Of a stretch of 64,000 nucleotides of DNA, positions 33,272 to 43,195 are shown one piece after another. The DNA comes from Hortaea werneckii (taxonomy: Eukaryota; Ascomycota; Dothideomycetes; Mycosphaerellales; Teratosphaeriaceae). The translations under genes and the position numbers were made by a program. Below the pieces are notes generated by a model. That model did not search any database. It saw only the letters and a list, made by a program, of their open reading frames with translations, and was not told the origin of the DNA. Numbering within the stretch: position 1 is the first letter of the stretch; each line of letters opens with the position of its first letter. The stretch covers positions 310,001 through 374,000 of the forward strand of contig JBAOKB010000054.1 in NCBI GenBank assembly GCA_037044905.1, written 5' to 3'.

Positions 33272-35422
33272 ATGGATCACGACACCCTCCGTACCGCCTC
33301 CAACTATCTCAACAACCTTCTCTTGGCCCGTGGACTCCTTCGTAATAGCGAGCCCATCGACTTCGTGAAACCCTCGAAAGATACTCGAGCGCAGATCATC
33401 AACCTCGTTCATGACCTGATTCTGCACCAAGATCGAGACAAGGATAACCGCGAGCATGTCGCCATCACTCTCCGTAACCTGCGTGCTGACGACGGACGCA
33501 AGACCGGCGAGATCGAGAAGCTGAAGGAGAAGAACGAAGAGCTGGCGCGAACGGCGACACAGGCCCAAGCCGCACAGCGAGCCGCCGAGAGTGAGGCGAA
33601 GAAGGTTGAGAAAAGCATCAAGAGCCTGCAAGACCAGGCCGCCAAGCTGAAGACGACCCTGGCACAGGTCAAGACGCAATGTACAAACGACATCCGTAAG
33701 CGCGACCTCGAGCTTAACAGACTCAAAGCGCACTTGCAGGGTCAGCAGCGTGGTAATAAGGTCGTCCCGCCGAGTGCAGGTCTCGTGGGAGGCGGCATCA
33801 GGGGCAATAGAGATGCTCATCAGGAGCAAAGAGAGCTGGAGGATCCGGCGTACAGCCTGAAGCAGGAGACGACCGAGTTTCTGACGCAGTTGAGCCAAGG
33901 GTTGAGCGAAGAGAACGACCAGCTCATTTCAATCATTCGCGATGGTGTTGGCGATATGAGAGAGTTGCTAGGATTGCAGCCCTACCAGCACCGGATGCCA
34001 GACAGTGCAATAGGGAGCCTGGGGTCGAATGCCTCGAGTAACAAACACGCTGCGCCTGCAAGCTTAAACTCATATGAGATTCTGGCTGCGGACATGCAAG
34101 ATTGCTTAGCCCACCTGAAACCCATCCTGAGCAACCCGAACTTCGTCACAGTCGAAGAGGTCGAGATTCGCGAAGAGGAAATTGCTAGACTGAGGCAGGG
34201 CTGGGAGCACATGGAAAAGCGATGGCGTGACGTCCTGCTCATGATGGAAGGTTGGCGAAGGAGAATGGACACAGGCGAAACCATCAACCTCGACGACCTC
34301 ACCCGCGGACTAGGTCTCGTATCGCCAGTCCGACCTCCGCACATCGCCAGCCGTGATATCGAACTTCGCGAAGAGCCTGAACAGAGTCTCCTCGGCGCCA
34401 ACGAAGAGGAAGAAGACGCAAGCGAAATCCAGCTTCCGGATTCTGATCCCGGCTATCCCGAACAACAAGACGAAACGATGATGCAGGACGCCGACGGACA
34501 GCAAGACAACAATAGTCCTCCACCACCGCCTCCACCCCACCACTCTCCAACCCCGCGAACCACACGCTCAACCCGCCGCTCTTCCCGCCACAATACGACC
34601 GTCACCTTCGCCAACAACAGCAACAGCAACGGTAGATCCTCCCACCAACCCTCCCCCCACAAACCCACCGCCTCAACCCCACCGAAAAGGAAAAGAGCAA
34701 CCGAAACCAACATCCTCGAGCCCCCCGCCTTCTTCGACCTCAGACCTTCTAGTCACAAATCCGCCCCAACACCTTCTGCTTTCTCTCCTCACCACCTGCC
34801 CCAACCTACCCCAGTAGGCTCAGGGGAAGCCGATGTCGACGAAGGAGAGGAGGAAGAAGAAGCTTCCTACGAAGACCGCATGACAGTCGAAGAGAAACTC
34901 CGACTAGCGCAGGAGGAGGCGGAGGAAGTCGCTATTCAGCAACAGCGACAAGAGCAACAGCGAGGTACAGAAGGGAAACGGGTCCAGACGTCCCCAGGGA
35001 AGAAGGGAAGGACCTCAGCCCTCTCGTCTTCCTCCTCCTCCTCCACCTCTCGAGCCCAGGACACCAATGGATCCCTCTTACCCTCGCATAAGACTGAGAC
35101 ATCATCTGAGCGGCGATCGAAGAACTCTCAGGCCGTCGATCAAGCGCCAAGAGAGAAGGAGGAGGAAGGGAACAAAGAAAACCTCTCCCTCCCCTCTCCT
35201 TCCCGTCATTCGAAGGGACCAAGAAAAACAACAACAGGAGCAGGGGGCGAAGCAGAGGCCGGAGACGACGAAGATGACACGTTGGGACAGATGCCAGCGA
35301 GTGCGGTGAAGCGGACGAAGATCAAGGGAAGGCCGATGAGGAGGCGGAAGAGTACGTTGAACCCGGCGGAATTGGAGGAGTTGCTTATGGGTGGTGGGGG
35401 AGGGGATGAGGAGGGTTTCTGA
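33272..35422 (+). CDS. ADIP-domain coiled-coil protein, TINC (NIMA-interacting) / Msd1 family
   Basis: Single exon, ATG at 33272, 716 residues. Seen: an N-terminal ADIP (afadin/alpha-actinin-binding) domain at about 1-160: TASNYLNNLLLARGLL, DFVKPSKDTRAQIINLVHDL, then a long heptad coiled coil (EIEKLKEKNEELARTATQAQ...). A second helical block at about 190-370 includes LRQGWEHMEKRWRDVLLMMEGW. The C-terminal 340 residues are disordered, with acidic, Pro- and Ser-rich stretches, basic clusters (KTKIKGRPMRRRKST) and a phosphorylatable SP/TP-rich middle. Known: the family includes A. nidulans TINC, which binds the mitotic kinase NIMA, fission yeast Msd1 and animal SSX2IP, all linked to spindle poles and microtubule anchoring. 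Role here by homology. The disordered tail is typical of fungal members. Confidence 0.85.
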   Translation: MDHDTLRTASNYLNNLLLARGLLRNSEPIDFVKPSKDTRAQIINLVHDLILHQDRDKDNREHVAITLRNLRADDGRKTGEIEKLKEKNEELARTATQAQAAQRAAESEAKKVEKSIKSLQDQAAKLKTTLAQVKTQCTNDIRKRDLELNRLKAHLQGQQRGNKVVPPSAGLVGGGIRGNRDAHQEQRELEDPAYSLKQETTEFLTQLSQGLSEENDQLISIIRDGVGDMRELLGLQPYQHRMPDSAIGSLGSNASSNKHAAPASLNSYEILAADMQDCLAHLKPILSNPNFVTVEEVEIREEEIARLRQGWEHMEKRWRDVLLMMEGWRRRMDTGETINLDDLTRGLGLVSPVRPPHIASRDIELREEPEQSLLGANEEEEDASEIQLPDSDPGYPEQQDETMMQDADGQQDNNSPPPPPPPHHSPTPRTTRSTRRSSRHNTTVTFANNSNSNGRSSHQPSPHKPTASTPPKRKRATETNILEPPAFFDLRPSSHKSAPTPSAFSPHHLPQPTPVGSGEADVDEGEEEEEASYEDRMTVEEKLRLAQEEAEEVAIQQQRQEQQRGTEGKRVQTSPGKKGRTSALSSSSSSSTSRAQDTNGSLLPSHKTETSSERRSKNSQAVDQAPREKEEEGNKENLSLPSPSRHSKGPRKTTTGAGGEAEAGDDEDDTLGQMPASAVKRTKIKGRPMRRRKSTLNPAELEELLMGGGGGDEEGF

Positions 35423-35792
35423 GAGAGAGAGAGATGAAGAAGACGGGGAGGGAGGGAGAGGTGGGGGGTTTTCGTAGTTTTGTCCTTGTTGCTTTTCCTT
35501 TTTCCCCCTTTCGTTGGGAAGATTATGAAAGTCAATGGAATTGGGCCTTTACATTTGTCCGCCGAGCAGAATTCATTGTTCTACCTCCATGTGCTCATTC
35601 GTGGTAGTGCGGAAAGAGCGCAAAGCTACCTTATCGTCGCAAAAAGCAAATCCCGTAATACACCCTTTTTGTCGGCTTGGCTAGCTACGAAGTAGCTCAC
35701 TCCAGCACCCAAAATCATTGTTTGACGCTCAGATAACAGACACCGCCACAGTTTGAGTAGCAGGAATGAACTTTGCTAGGTGGCAAAGACCA
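35423..35792. other. Convergent intergenic region, 370 bp
   Basis: It lies between the stop of the TINC-like gene and that of the next minus-strand gene. It begins with a GA repeat (GAGAGAGAGAGATGAAGAAG). No gene. Confidence 0.6.
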
Positions 35793-37446
35793 TCACTCAA
35801 TCATCATGTTCTCCTTGTCACTAGCTTCAGTCGCCCGACTCGAGCTCCTTCCCCTCCCGCTGCCCTTGCTAGCCTTCCTAGGCGGTCTCTCCTTCTTCTC
35901 GGGACTTCCTGTTCCTTCGTTAAGCGTCAAGCTCCTCAGCGCACTACGTGTACGCTTCTTTGCACTCGCTGAACCTCCGCTGCCGGCAGGTGAGGACATC
36001 GTTATCGTCGATGGCGCCACTGTCATAGTCGCAGGAGTTGGTGGAGGAGCGACGACGGATGGCGGTGGCACGGTGGGGGAGGGGGCGTCAAGCACCGTGG
36101 ATAAAAATTCCCGGGCTACTCTCAATGCCGTCAGCGACATAGTTCCAATACATTTCTCAGAGATTGACGTTCTTGTCTTCATGAGATGACGTACGCTTCG
36201 TTGGCGAGAAGGAGCCTTCTTTGCGCCCTTTCACAACTGATGTCGGATGTCCGTTGTGAAGTATGGCGCCATCGCCATCTTCAGTGATGCAATTCGGGTA
36301 GGAAGTACAGCCGGCGTGCATGCTGATATCTGAGTAGTGAGACTCTCCGCGAGTGCGATCGGCGACCGGCTGCAGGGGTGGCGTTGGCATCAAGCGTTGA
36401 GGAAGAGGCGGCGGTGGCATCGCGTCCTGGACAAGGCATTAGCTAGATACTCGCGTGTGTGGAACAACACTTACGCTCACGTTTGGCAGAGGCTGCTTGA
36501 TAGCCTGAATAATCTGCTGCACTTGGTCGGATGGCAAGCGGAACCTGAACCCGTCATGATGGGTCATTGATGCTTGGTTCATCACAGGGGACATCATGCT
36601 TGGTGGTGGCGGTGGCAGTATCGGCCCATATGCAGACGGTGGGTAATTAGAGTAAGCGGATGTACTCCTGCTGCTGGTGTCGTCCAGTGGCAATGGCAGC
36701 TCACGAATGCTGACATGGCGAGACTTGGGCCTGAAAGTGGGATTGTTGATGACCGTCATGCCTGGATGCGGCCATGCAATACCGCAACGCTCAAGGATGT
36801 CTGCATGAAGTCATTCAGTGTTTTGCCCACGATGGTATACAGACGCGCAAGCAAACTCACCGAGAGGCGCGGGCTGAAACGAGAAGACGACATGATCGAC
36901 GAGCTTCACGAATTCCTGCAGTTCGTCTTTGACGATCATGTAGCCAGCAGACAGTTGAATCTTGATTCGACCCTTTTCTTCGGCAGCATTCCAGTAGCTT
37001 TCGGACAGAATACTACGATGGAACTTCGGAAACGGAAGCTTCTCGCCTGAGCCCCCGACAGTAGCTTGATCTGGGAGACCTTCTCAGCATGCAACATCAC
37101 AGGCTTCTTCAAATGTAAGCGACTCACCAATCTGCTTGGGCCAGCTGGCACCTTCGGGAAGTTTCTCATCAACGATCGTAACCCCATTGATGATTACCTT
37201 GATACGCCACACATACTCCACGCCAGGCGCGTACCCGCCCTGCTGGCCCAGGATGGCCGTGGGTTTGTTCCAAGCGTGGACTGAGACCTGGAAGGGCGCG
37301 TTGTGGTCAAGTCCCGGGATGAAGCTCGTGAGAAGCGGTGTCTGTGTCAGACCATTCTGGTAGGCGAAGCATTGGGTGCGGAATTCGCGGATCGGGATGG
37401 ACGAGTTGAGCGGGAAAAGGAGCACGTCCCAGTCCTGGAAGCGCAT
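35793..37446 (-). CDS. Conserved fungal protein of unknown function, five exons, 470 aa
   Basis: Exons 37446-37128, 37070-36861, 36800-36475, 36426-36195 and 36118-35793 join without frame breaks; introns are 48-76 bp. The N-terminus MRFQDWDVLLFP begins a block I know from many uncharacterised Pezizomycotina proteins. The region to about residue 190 looks folded: PFQVSVHAWNKPTAI, YVWRIKVIINGVTIVDEKLP and LQEFVKLVDHVVFSFQP. The rest is disordered and Pro/Ser-rich (PILPPPPPSMMSP, AMPPPPLPQRLMP). It ends with basic, Lys/Arg-Ser segments (KKRTRSALRSLTLNEG) that resemble nuclear signals. An alternative GTGAGC donor at 36480 and an unspliced fourth exon (ending RTSSHEDKNVNL) would give other forms. 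No function assigned. Confidence 0.75.
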
Positions 37447-38009
37447 TGTGGATTTCGCTCGTACCAGCTGGTGTTGTCAATCAATTTTGTATGCAAAGGG
37501 AAGCGCTTCAGTGCACGGTGAGTGGTGGATCAGGGAAACAGTGAAGATGCGAAATAAGAGAAAAGAAAATGCAGCGCGGCGCATTTGTAACGCGAGAAGG
37601 TGCTCTCCAGTGGCTGCTGAAGACAGAAGCTGCGATCCTGGCCTGTCAGGGATGCTCCTACCTTTCTGAGCAGCTCTTGAGCAGAAGTCTAACGTCCCTT
37701 CTACTTCTGGTCTATGCACCCGTGACTGCATAACCTTATCATCTTCACGATATTTGGTGCGCAGGTCGTGCTTCGCGACCAAGAGTTTCAAGAAAATCGG
37801 GGAATTCTCCTCACCTATGTGGTCAAGGTCAATGAGACTTGCGCTGAAAAAGACTGCCATCAGATAAATTACCACATCTTCTCAGAGAAGTATATTTTTA
37901 TTCCGTAGCAATTTTCTCTGTCATACTCCTCCACTTCCACCGTAAGTGAAGACTTACCCCTGCCCCAAGCAGAGCAGCAAATCGAATCCACACGTCACTC
38001 CAACCCGTT
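37447..38009. other. Intergenic, 0.56 kb
   Basis: It holds the promoter of the five-exon gene and the 3' flank of the next minus-strand gene. No gene or clear motif seen. Confidence 0.6.
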
Positions 38010-39728
38010 CTACTTCTTACTGGCACCTTCTCGTCTTCCCTTGACGAACCCGACAAGATTCTCGATCACCCCCTCCAGTGCCTCCTTCTCCTTCACCCCC
38101 TCATCTTTCCGTAATAACCAGTACTCGAGCACTTCAGTCGCGGTCTTGTTCAACACTTCCAGCGTGAAGACATGGTCTTTAAGCTCCGCATCGCTGTAGA
38201 CAGAAAGCGCTTGCTCGGTCGTGGAGCAGAGGAGAGCAGCGGCATTGGTATCGAAATCCGGCGGTGGCGCAGGAGCTTTGAGACCGGTGCACGTGCGCTT
38301 AGGTTTGGGCGGTTTAGCTGCGCCTTTGGAATCCACGGAGGTGGTGGACGAATTGATCCCGGCTTGGTCTTTCAGTCGGTCCAAGGCGGTCGATGCTCGG
38401 GGTGTGCCGGAGGGCAAGTTGATGTTGGGTAAAACCAGTCGTTTCTGCTTCGAAGGCGGAAGGATCTCATCCAGATCGACGGGAACGCCGAGAGATACCA
38501 GGAACAGCCGTCGTATCCGCGACCGTGTCCAGTTGGGTGGCTGCATTGGCGGCGGTGAGACCAATTGTTGCCACAGCGAAAGCGAGCGATCGGAGAGGAA
38601 AGGAGAGGTTTTAGACGGGTCAATTGGCGGGAGATCTTTAATAGGCGTTACCGGCTCCGAGTTAGGGAACAGAGCATTGATGTAGGGCGCAATCGCTTCT
38701 TGCGTCTCCTCTTTGGTCAGGCCAGAGAGATTGAGCGAGGGCTGTTCGAGGAGCAATGACGTCAGCTACTGTCCGTTCCTTCCTCAAAAGGTAGGAGTCA
38801 TGTAGTCCCGAGAATGAGAAATGGCAGCTTACAAGACCAGCTAATGCATCTGGAGGCGCACTTTGTGATATTGAAGGCTGTTGTTGCTGATCTGAAGCTA
38901 ATGGTGTGCTGTCTGCTTCATCAAAATCACCAAAGTCTTCATCTTCGCCCCCTTCATTGAACTCGTCGAAGTCGTCGCCGAAATCGCCCTCATCTCCAGC
39001 ATCTTCTTGTGGCTGCTCTGTATCCGGTAGAGCTGCTTCCTCTCGGTCGGGCTCCTCAGAGTTTTCTGATTGCTTGCCTTCCCACATGCTCCTGAACCAC
39101 TCCTGACGTTGCTCCTCCCCATCAGGCTCATCTTGCTGAGTCTCTAAAGGAGCTTCGTCTACCGTTTCGCTATGGAAAACAGTCAGCATCTCATGCTGAC
39201 AAAATCCTAGCAAGCAACTCACCTACCCGACACAGCCGCCTGGCTAGGCGGACTTCTGACGACTTCGTCTGGCTCTGCATCAGCCATTCTCATCTCATGC
39301 GCCTGCGTGCCCGCCACCTCGCCGTATGCTGGCTTGTCATCGACGCGCTCTACAACCGTCCTCGGCACCGGTGTCCCGCCAGGCGTGCTTGGTCTCGAGC
39401 TTCCACTCGCATTGCTGATGCCTCTTGTTCTGCTTGCAGCGGTCCCTGATCGTGGTCTCTTGCCTTCAGGTACGACCTCCACTTCATCAGGCACAGCATC
39501 TTGTGTACGTTGTTCGTAGGCACTTGTCCCCGGGACTTCGCCATGGGACGCTTTGTCATCGATACGCTCGACACGAGTAACCGGGATTGCAGATTCTAGA
39601 GCGTCATTGTTTGGATTGGGAGTACCTTCACTGGCGGAAGAGAAGTGGTCATCGCTTTCAGAGGCCGACAGATCATGGGCACCGGGATCTTGGGTCGAGA
39701 TTTGGGGTGGATTGAGGGCGTCTGACAT
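38010..39728 (-). CDS. Acidic fungal protein, possibly Laa2-like clathrin/AP-1 accessory factor
   Basis: Exons 39728-39223, 39169-38833 and 38765-38010 give 532 residues; introns are 53 and 67 bp. Seen: residues 1-170 are disordered and carry two similar stretches, RVERIDDKASHGEVPGTSAYE and VERVDDKPAYGEVAGTQAHE, an internal duplication. Residues about 170-290 are highly acidic with repeated FGDDFDEF / EDFGDFDEAD clusters of the kind that bind adaptor ear domains. The C-terminal half looks folded, with NWTRSRIRRLFLVSLGVPVDLDEILP as its core. Known: yeast Laa2 (YBL010C) is an acidic AP-1 accessory protein with a similar layout. I recall the core block from that family but cannot verify it. Call the function tentative. 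Confidence 0.65.
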
Positions 39729-40556
39729 TGTGACGGAGAGTGGATGCAGTGGGACTTCGATAGAGAGGGTGGGCTATCTCACGGTGGACACCATGGGTAA
39801 CCCTTTGGCAAGACAATAGTAAATGGATCGATGAGCTTCACCAATGACACCATCTGAAGGGGGCAGTGCAACAGCTTGCCTCACCATCGTGGTCTGGGCC
39901 TGGACGGGAGGCTCCGCCAGCTGGAGTCGGGTGGATTGACGTAGACCTTTGCTGCCTGAGGTCTTCCAGATGGAACTTGAACGCCGCGACCCCACCAACG
40001 GTTGCCATTTCGGTGGTAGATGAGCCCTTGACCCCTCCAGACTTTGTTTGGACATGTGCTAAACTTGGGATGGTTGGAATAGCAACCAACGCACATGTCA
40101 CTGTGAGAATAGTTAATGCTCTGACACAGGGGCCAATCTTCCGTTCGAGCAACAGATACAGTACGACACTGCCATATTAGTAATAGATCCAGGTACATAG
40201 TAGACACAGAAAGGTCATCCATCGCATGCTCGGCCTCTTCGCTGTCGCGAAATCCAACGGCCGCCACGAGTTGTACCGGCCCCGCACCTTCCTCTCATGT
40301 CCGAAGGGACGGAGCACGAAGTGGGGAGCAGAAAAGCGGTGACTGGCCGAGCTGGAGCTGTAAGAGATAAAATAAGCTCAGCCTGGTTGCAATGGTAAGA
40401 TTTCGGAATAGCTGTCTTTTATCATCATCCATTAGGTCCTCTTGCTTCTCCTCTGCTTTGACCTTCTCAGTCTGTCACTTCCCAAATTGATTGGATCTTA
40501 TGAGCAAGAGAAGAAATACCACATCCGAAGAAGAACAACCGAAGAAAGAAGCCAAA
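39729..40556. other. Intergenic, 0.8 kb, divergent
   Basis: It lies between the starts of the acidic protein (minus) and scytalone dehydratase (plus), so it holds both promoters. No gene is supported; a 128-codon minus frame at 39881-40267 has no family resemblance. Confidence 0.5.
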
Positions 40557-41208
40557 ATGGTTCTCGAGCCGGTTAAGTTGATCTCCTTTGAGGGTGAGTT
40601 CATACCTTCGCAACATTTCGTCGTTGCGCCCAGCGTCAGACATCAAAGAGCTGCGCTGTTGAGGAGGCGACGAAGCAGAGCTGACTCGGTCTTCTGCAGA
40701 CATGCAAGGATGCATGGCCGCCGCCTACGAATGGGCCGACAGCTACGACAGCAAGGACTGGGACCGTCTTAGCAAATGCATTGCCCCGACCCTCCGCATC
40801 GACTACCGTTCCTTCCTGAACAAGATCTGGGAGGCTATGCCTGCCGATGAGTTCATCAAGATGGCCTCGGACCCCAACGTCCTCGGCGACCCGACGCTGA
40901 AGACGCAGCACTTTATCGGTGGCACCAAGTGGGAGAAGGTCAGCGACGACGAGATCATCGGCTACCATCAGCTGCGTGTGCCGCACCAGAAATACACGGA
41001 TGCGTCGATGAGCAAGGTCCTTGTCAAGGGTCATGCGCACAGCGCCAACACCCACTGGTACAAGAAGGTCAACGGTGTTTGGAAGTTCGCCGGTCTCTGC
41101 CCGGACATCAGATGGTTCGAGTACGATTTCGACAAGGTGTTCGCCAGCGGTCGCGACAGCTTCGGCGAGGAGGCAGCTCAGCAGGCGAGCGGTGTCCCGA
41201 AGTCTTAA
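40557..41208 (+). CDS. Scytalone dehydratase (DHN-melanin biosynthesis)
   Basis: Exons 40557-40593 and 40700-41208 give 181 residues; the 106-bp intron is GTGAGT...CAG. Seen: near end-to-end agreement with the family, including YEWADSYDSKDWDRL, APTLRIDYRSFL, TQHFIGGTKWEKV, YHQLRVPHQKY and HAHSANTHWYKK. The active-site residues known from the Magnaporthe enzyme are all in place: Tyr28, Asp29, Tyr48, His83, His108, Ser127 and Asn129 in this numbering. Known: the enzyme dehydrates scytalone to 1,3,8-trihydroxynaphthalene, and vermelone to DHN, and is a fungicide target. A second in-frame ATG at 40500 would add 19 charged residues. I prefer 40557 because the family N-terminus is short. No other melanin gene is seen in the window. 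Confidence 0.95.
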
Positions 41209-42400
41209 AACATGTCTTATTACTCGGGAGCATAAACGAATGTGAATGATGTATGGACAATTTGCATAAACAGCACCAAAATCAAGCAGGGAACTACAGT
41301 AATTCGAGCACTTGCAACCAGGCTCTCAATTCTCTGGACATTGCTCAAGTTGCAGTTCGGCTGTCACCAAGGGACAAGTGCTATATGGTTGATGACGATT
41401 TATTGTCTCTGAATGGTCATGCGAATGCTGGCGTGGGTTGAGCCAGAAATTCAAGTGGGCTGTCAGCTCAGGTGTCATCTGCTGATGCTACAAAGGGTCG
41501 TGCTGATAGGTGGTTCTTCGCGTCCACGACCGCAGGCAAGATCGGCAATCGCATTTCGTATCACATGTGAGCATACTTATAGACGCCCTCTCCGCATTTT
41601 CCCATGCGTAATGAAGGTAAGCAGGTAATCCGTTGAACGTTCTGACCCACCCTCAAAGCCTATACAAGATGTATTGGGAAGACGCATGGGCGACATCCCG
41701 CGCCTCCCCAGCATCACTCACCACGCCTGATCATCTAATGCGCCTCTAAGAGACTATGTGATGGCAGGCCGGGTCGTACCCATAAAGGAGTCCGCCGGGT
41801 TTTGAAGGGTAGTCCGCCCATTCGTCAATGCATTCATGGAAGCGTGGGCCGTGCAGACCGACTGGCGCCTCGCTGGCCAATCATTCCATGCGCGCGGGGA
41901 AGGCACACATCGCAGGACTAGCTACTCCTCTCGCGGCCAACCTCCGTTCCACTCGACCACCCTCTCTTCGCGCTCACGATGCACATTTCCAATAGTGAGG
42001 TACACAACGCCGGTAAGCCACCTGCGGTGTTCGCTCTTAGCATGGCCCCCACCATCGTCAAGCGAGCGAGCAAGTCTGGTTCTCCGGAAGCATAAAACTA
42101 CTCGCGCCCAGTCAGGCTACGAGCCTTCTCTTTCTTCCCGCTCCAGCAAGCCCGTCAAACCTCACAAGAGCTGTTTTCTAGTTTTTATCCTTTTTATTTT
42201 CGTTATTTCCCCGTTCAAGGCCTGGTGCCGTCGTTCTATACTACCACTCACTAATAATTGCCCACTTACGCTCACAACAATAAATCAAAAAATCCCCCTT
42301 CTTGTCGCTGGTCGACTTTAACCCGCTAGTAATCAGCTCTTCTTGCTCGAAGCACGATATTTCACATTTCCAGCCAAAAGACAATCATCAGATCACCACA
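41209..42400. other. Intergenic, 1.2 kb
   Basis: 3' flank of scytalone dehydratase and promoter/5' UTR of the CBM48-like gene. No gene. The CT-rich stretch before 42400 fits a fungal 5' leader. Confidence 0.55.
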
Positions 42401-43195
42401 ATGGCCGCCATCCAGCTCAACTTCACCCTCCGTACATCCGCCAACTGCAAGACCGTCCACTTGCTCGGCTCATGGGACAACTACAACGGCCAGCTCCCGC
42501 TTTCCAAGGACTCCAGCAAGACCGGTGGCTGGAAGGGCACCTTCCGCTTCCAGGGCAGCACTTTGAAGCAGGGCCAGCGCTACTGGTACTACTACATCAT
42601 TGACGGCTACCACGTCTCCCACGACCCAGCCCGCGAGTCCGTCACCGAGCCCACCACTGGCCGCAAGCTCAACGTCCTCAACATCCCGGCCGCTGCCAAG
42701 TCTGCTGAGGCTGCCCCGACAAAGTCCTCCCGCCACTCTCGCCGTGTCTCTGCTGCCGTTCCCAATGGTCGCTCGCTCTCACCCTCCCAGATCAAGAGCC
42801 CAAAGCCAATGCGCCCCACCGAGACCTCCCAGATCCGCGGCGAGGCCTTCGCGCACGCCACCGTTGAGCAGCTCACCCGCAAGTTCGCCACGGCAGAGCT
42901 CTCCGACAACTCTTCTTCCGAGGAGGACGACAGCGAGGACGACAGCGACGTCGAGTCCGACGTCCCATCCCTCAGCTCCCGCAGCAGCAACAGCTCGACC
43001 CCATCCTCCGTCAGCTCGACTTCCTCCTGCTGCACGTGCGAGCGCTATGGCATCACTCGCGCCGGCTCCCGCGTCAAGCTCGACTGCGGTGGCTCCCGCT
43101 GCGGCTACTCCGACTCCTCTGAGTGCTCTTCCGACTCCGAGGAGGAGGTCTGCACCCGCTCTGCCCGCCGCCACGGCATCGTCGTCCGCAAGTGA
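42401..43195 (+). CDS. CBM48/AMPK-type glycogen-binding-like domain protein with Cys-rich tail
   Basis: ATG at 42401; the frame is open upstream only through non-ATG codons. Single exon, 264 residues. Seen: an E-set/CBM48-like domain at about 1-90 (VHLLGSWDNYNGQLPLSK, GWKGTFRF, QRYWYYYIIDGYHVSHDP), with the aromatic residues expected for glucan contact. A basic linker with SRHSRRVS and SPSQIKSPKP follows, then an acidic stretch at about 168-188 with alternating Glu/Asp/Ser. The C-terminus holds ten Cys, starting CCTCERYG, then DCGGSRCGY, SECSS and EEVCTR. Known: such domains in AMPK-beta and debranching enzymes bind glycogen, but this fungal group is uncharacterised. Codon bias is very strong (C at third positions), suggesting high expression. 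Confidence 0.78.
   Translation: MAAIQLNFTLRTSANCKTVHLLGSWDNYNGQLPLSKDSSKTGGWKGTFRFQGSTLKQGQRYWYYYIIDGYHVSHDPARESVTEPTTGRKLNVLNIPAAAKSAEAAPTKSSRHSRRVSAAVPNGRSLSPSQIKSPKPMRPTETSQIRGEAFAHATVEQLTRKFATAELSDNSSSEEDDSEDDSDVESDVPSLSSRSSNSSTPSSVSSTSSCCTCERYGITRAGSRVKLDCGGSRCGYSDSSECSSDSEEEVCTRSARRHGIVVRK

Noticed and set aside
32738..33898. 386-codon minus-strand frame
   Set aside because: It lies across the NSP1/TINC promoter and antisense to the conserved ADIP coiled coil; no family resemblance.
39729..42400. Melanin gene cluster around scytalone dehydratase
   Set aside because: No polyketide synthase, naphthol reductase or melanin regulator is visible; the neighbours are unrelated.
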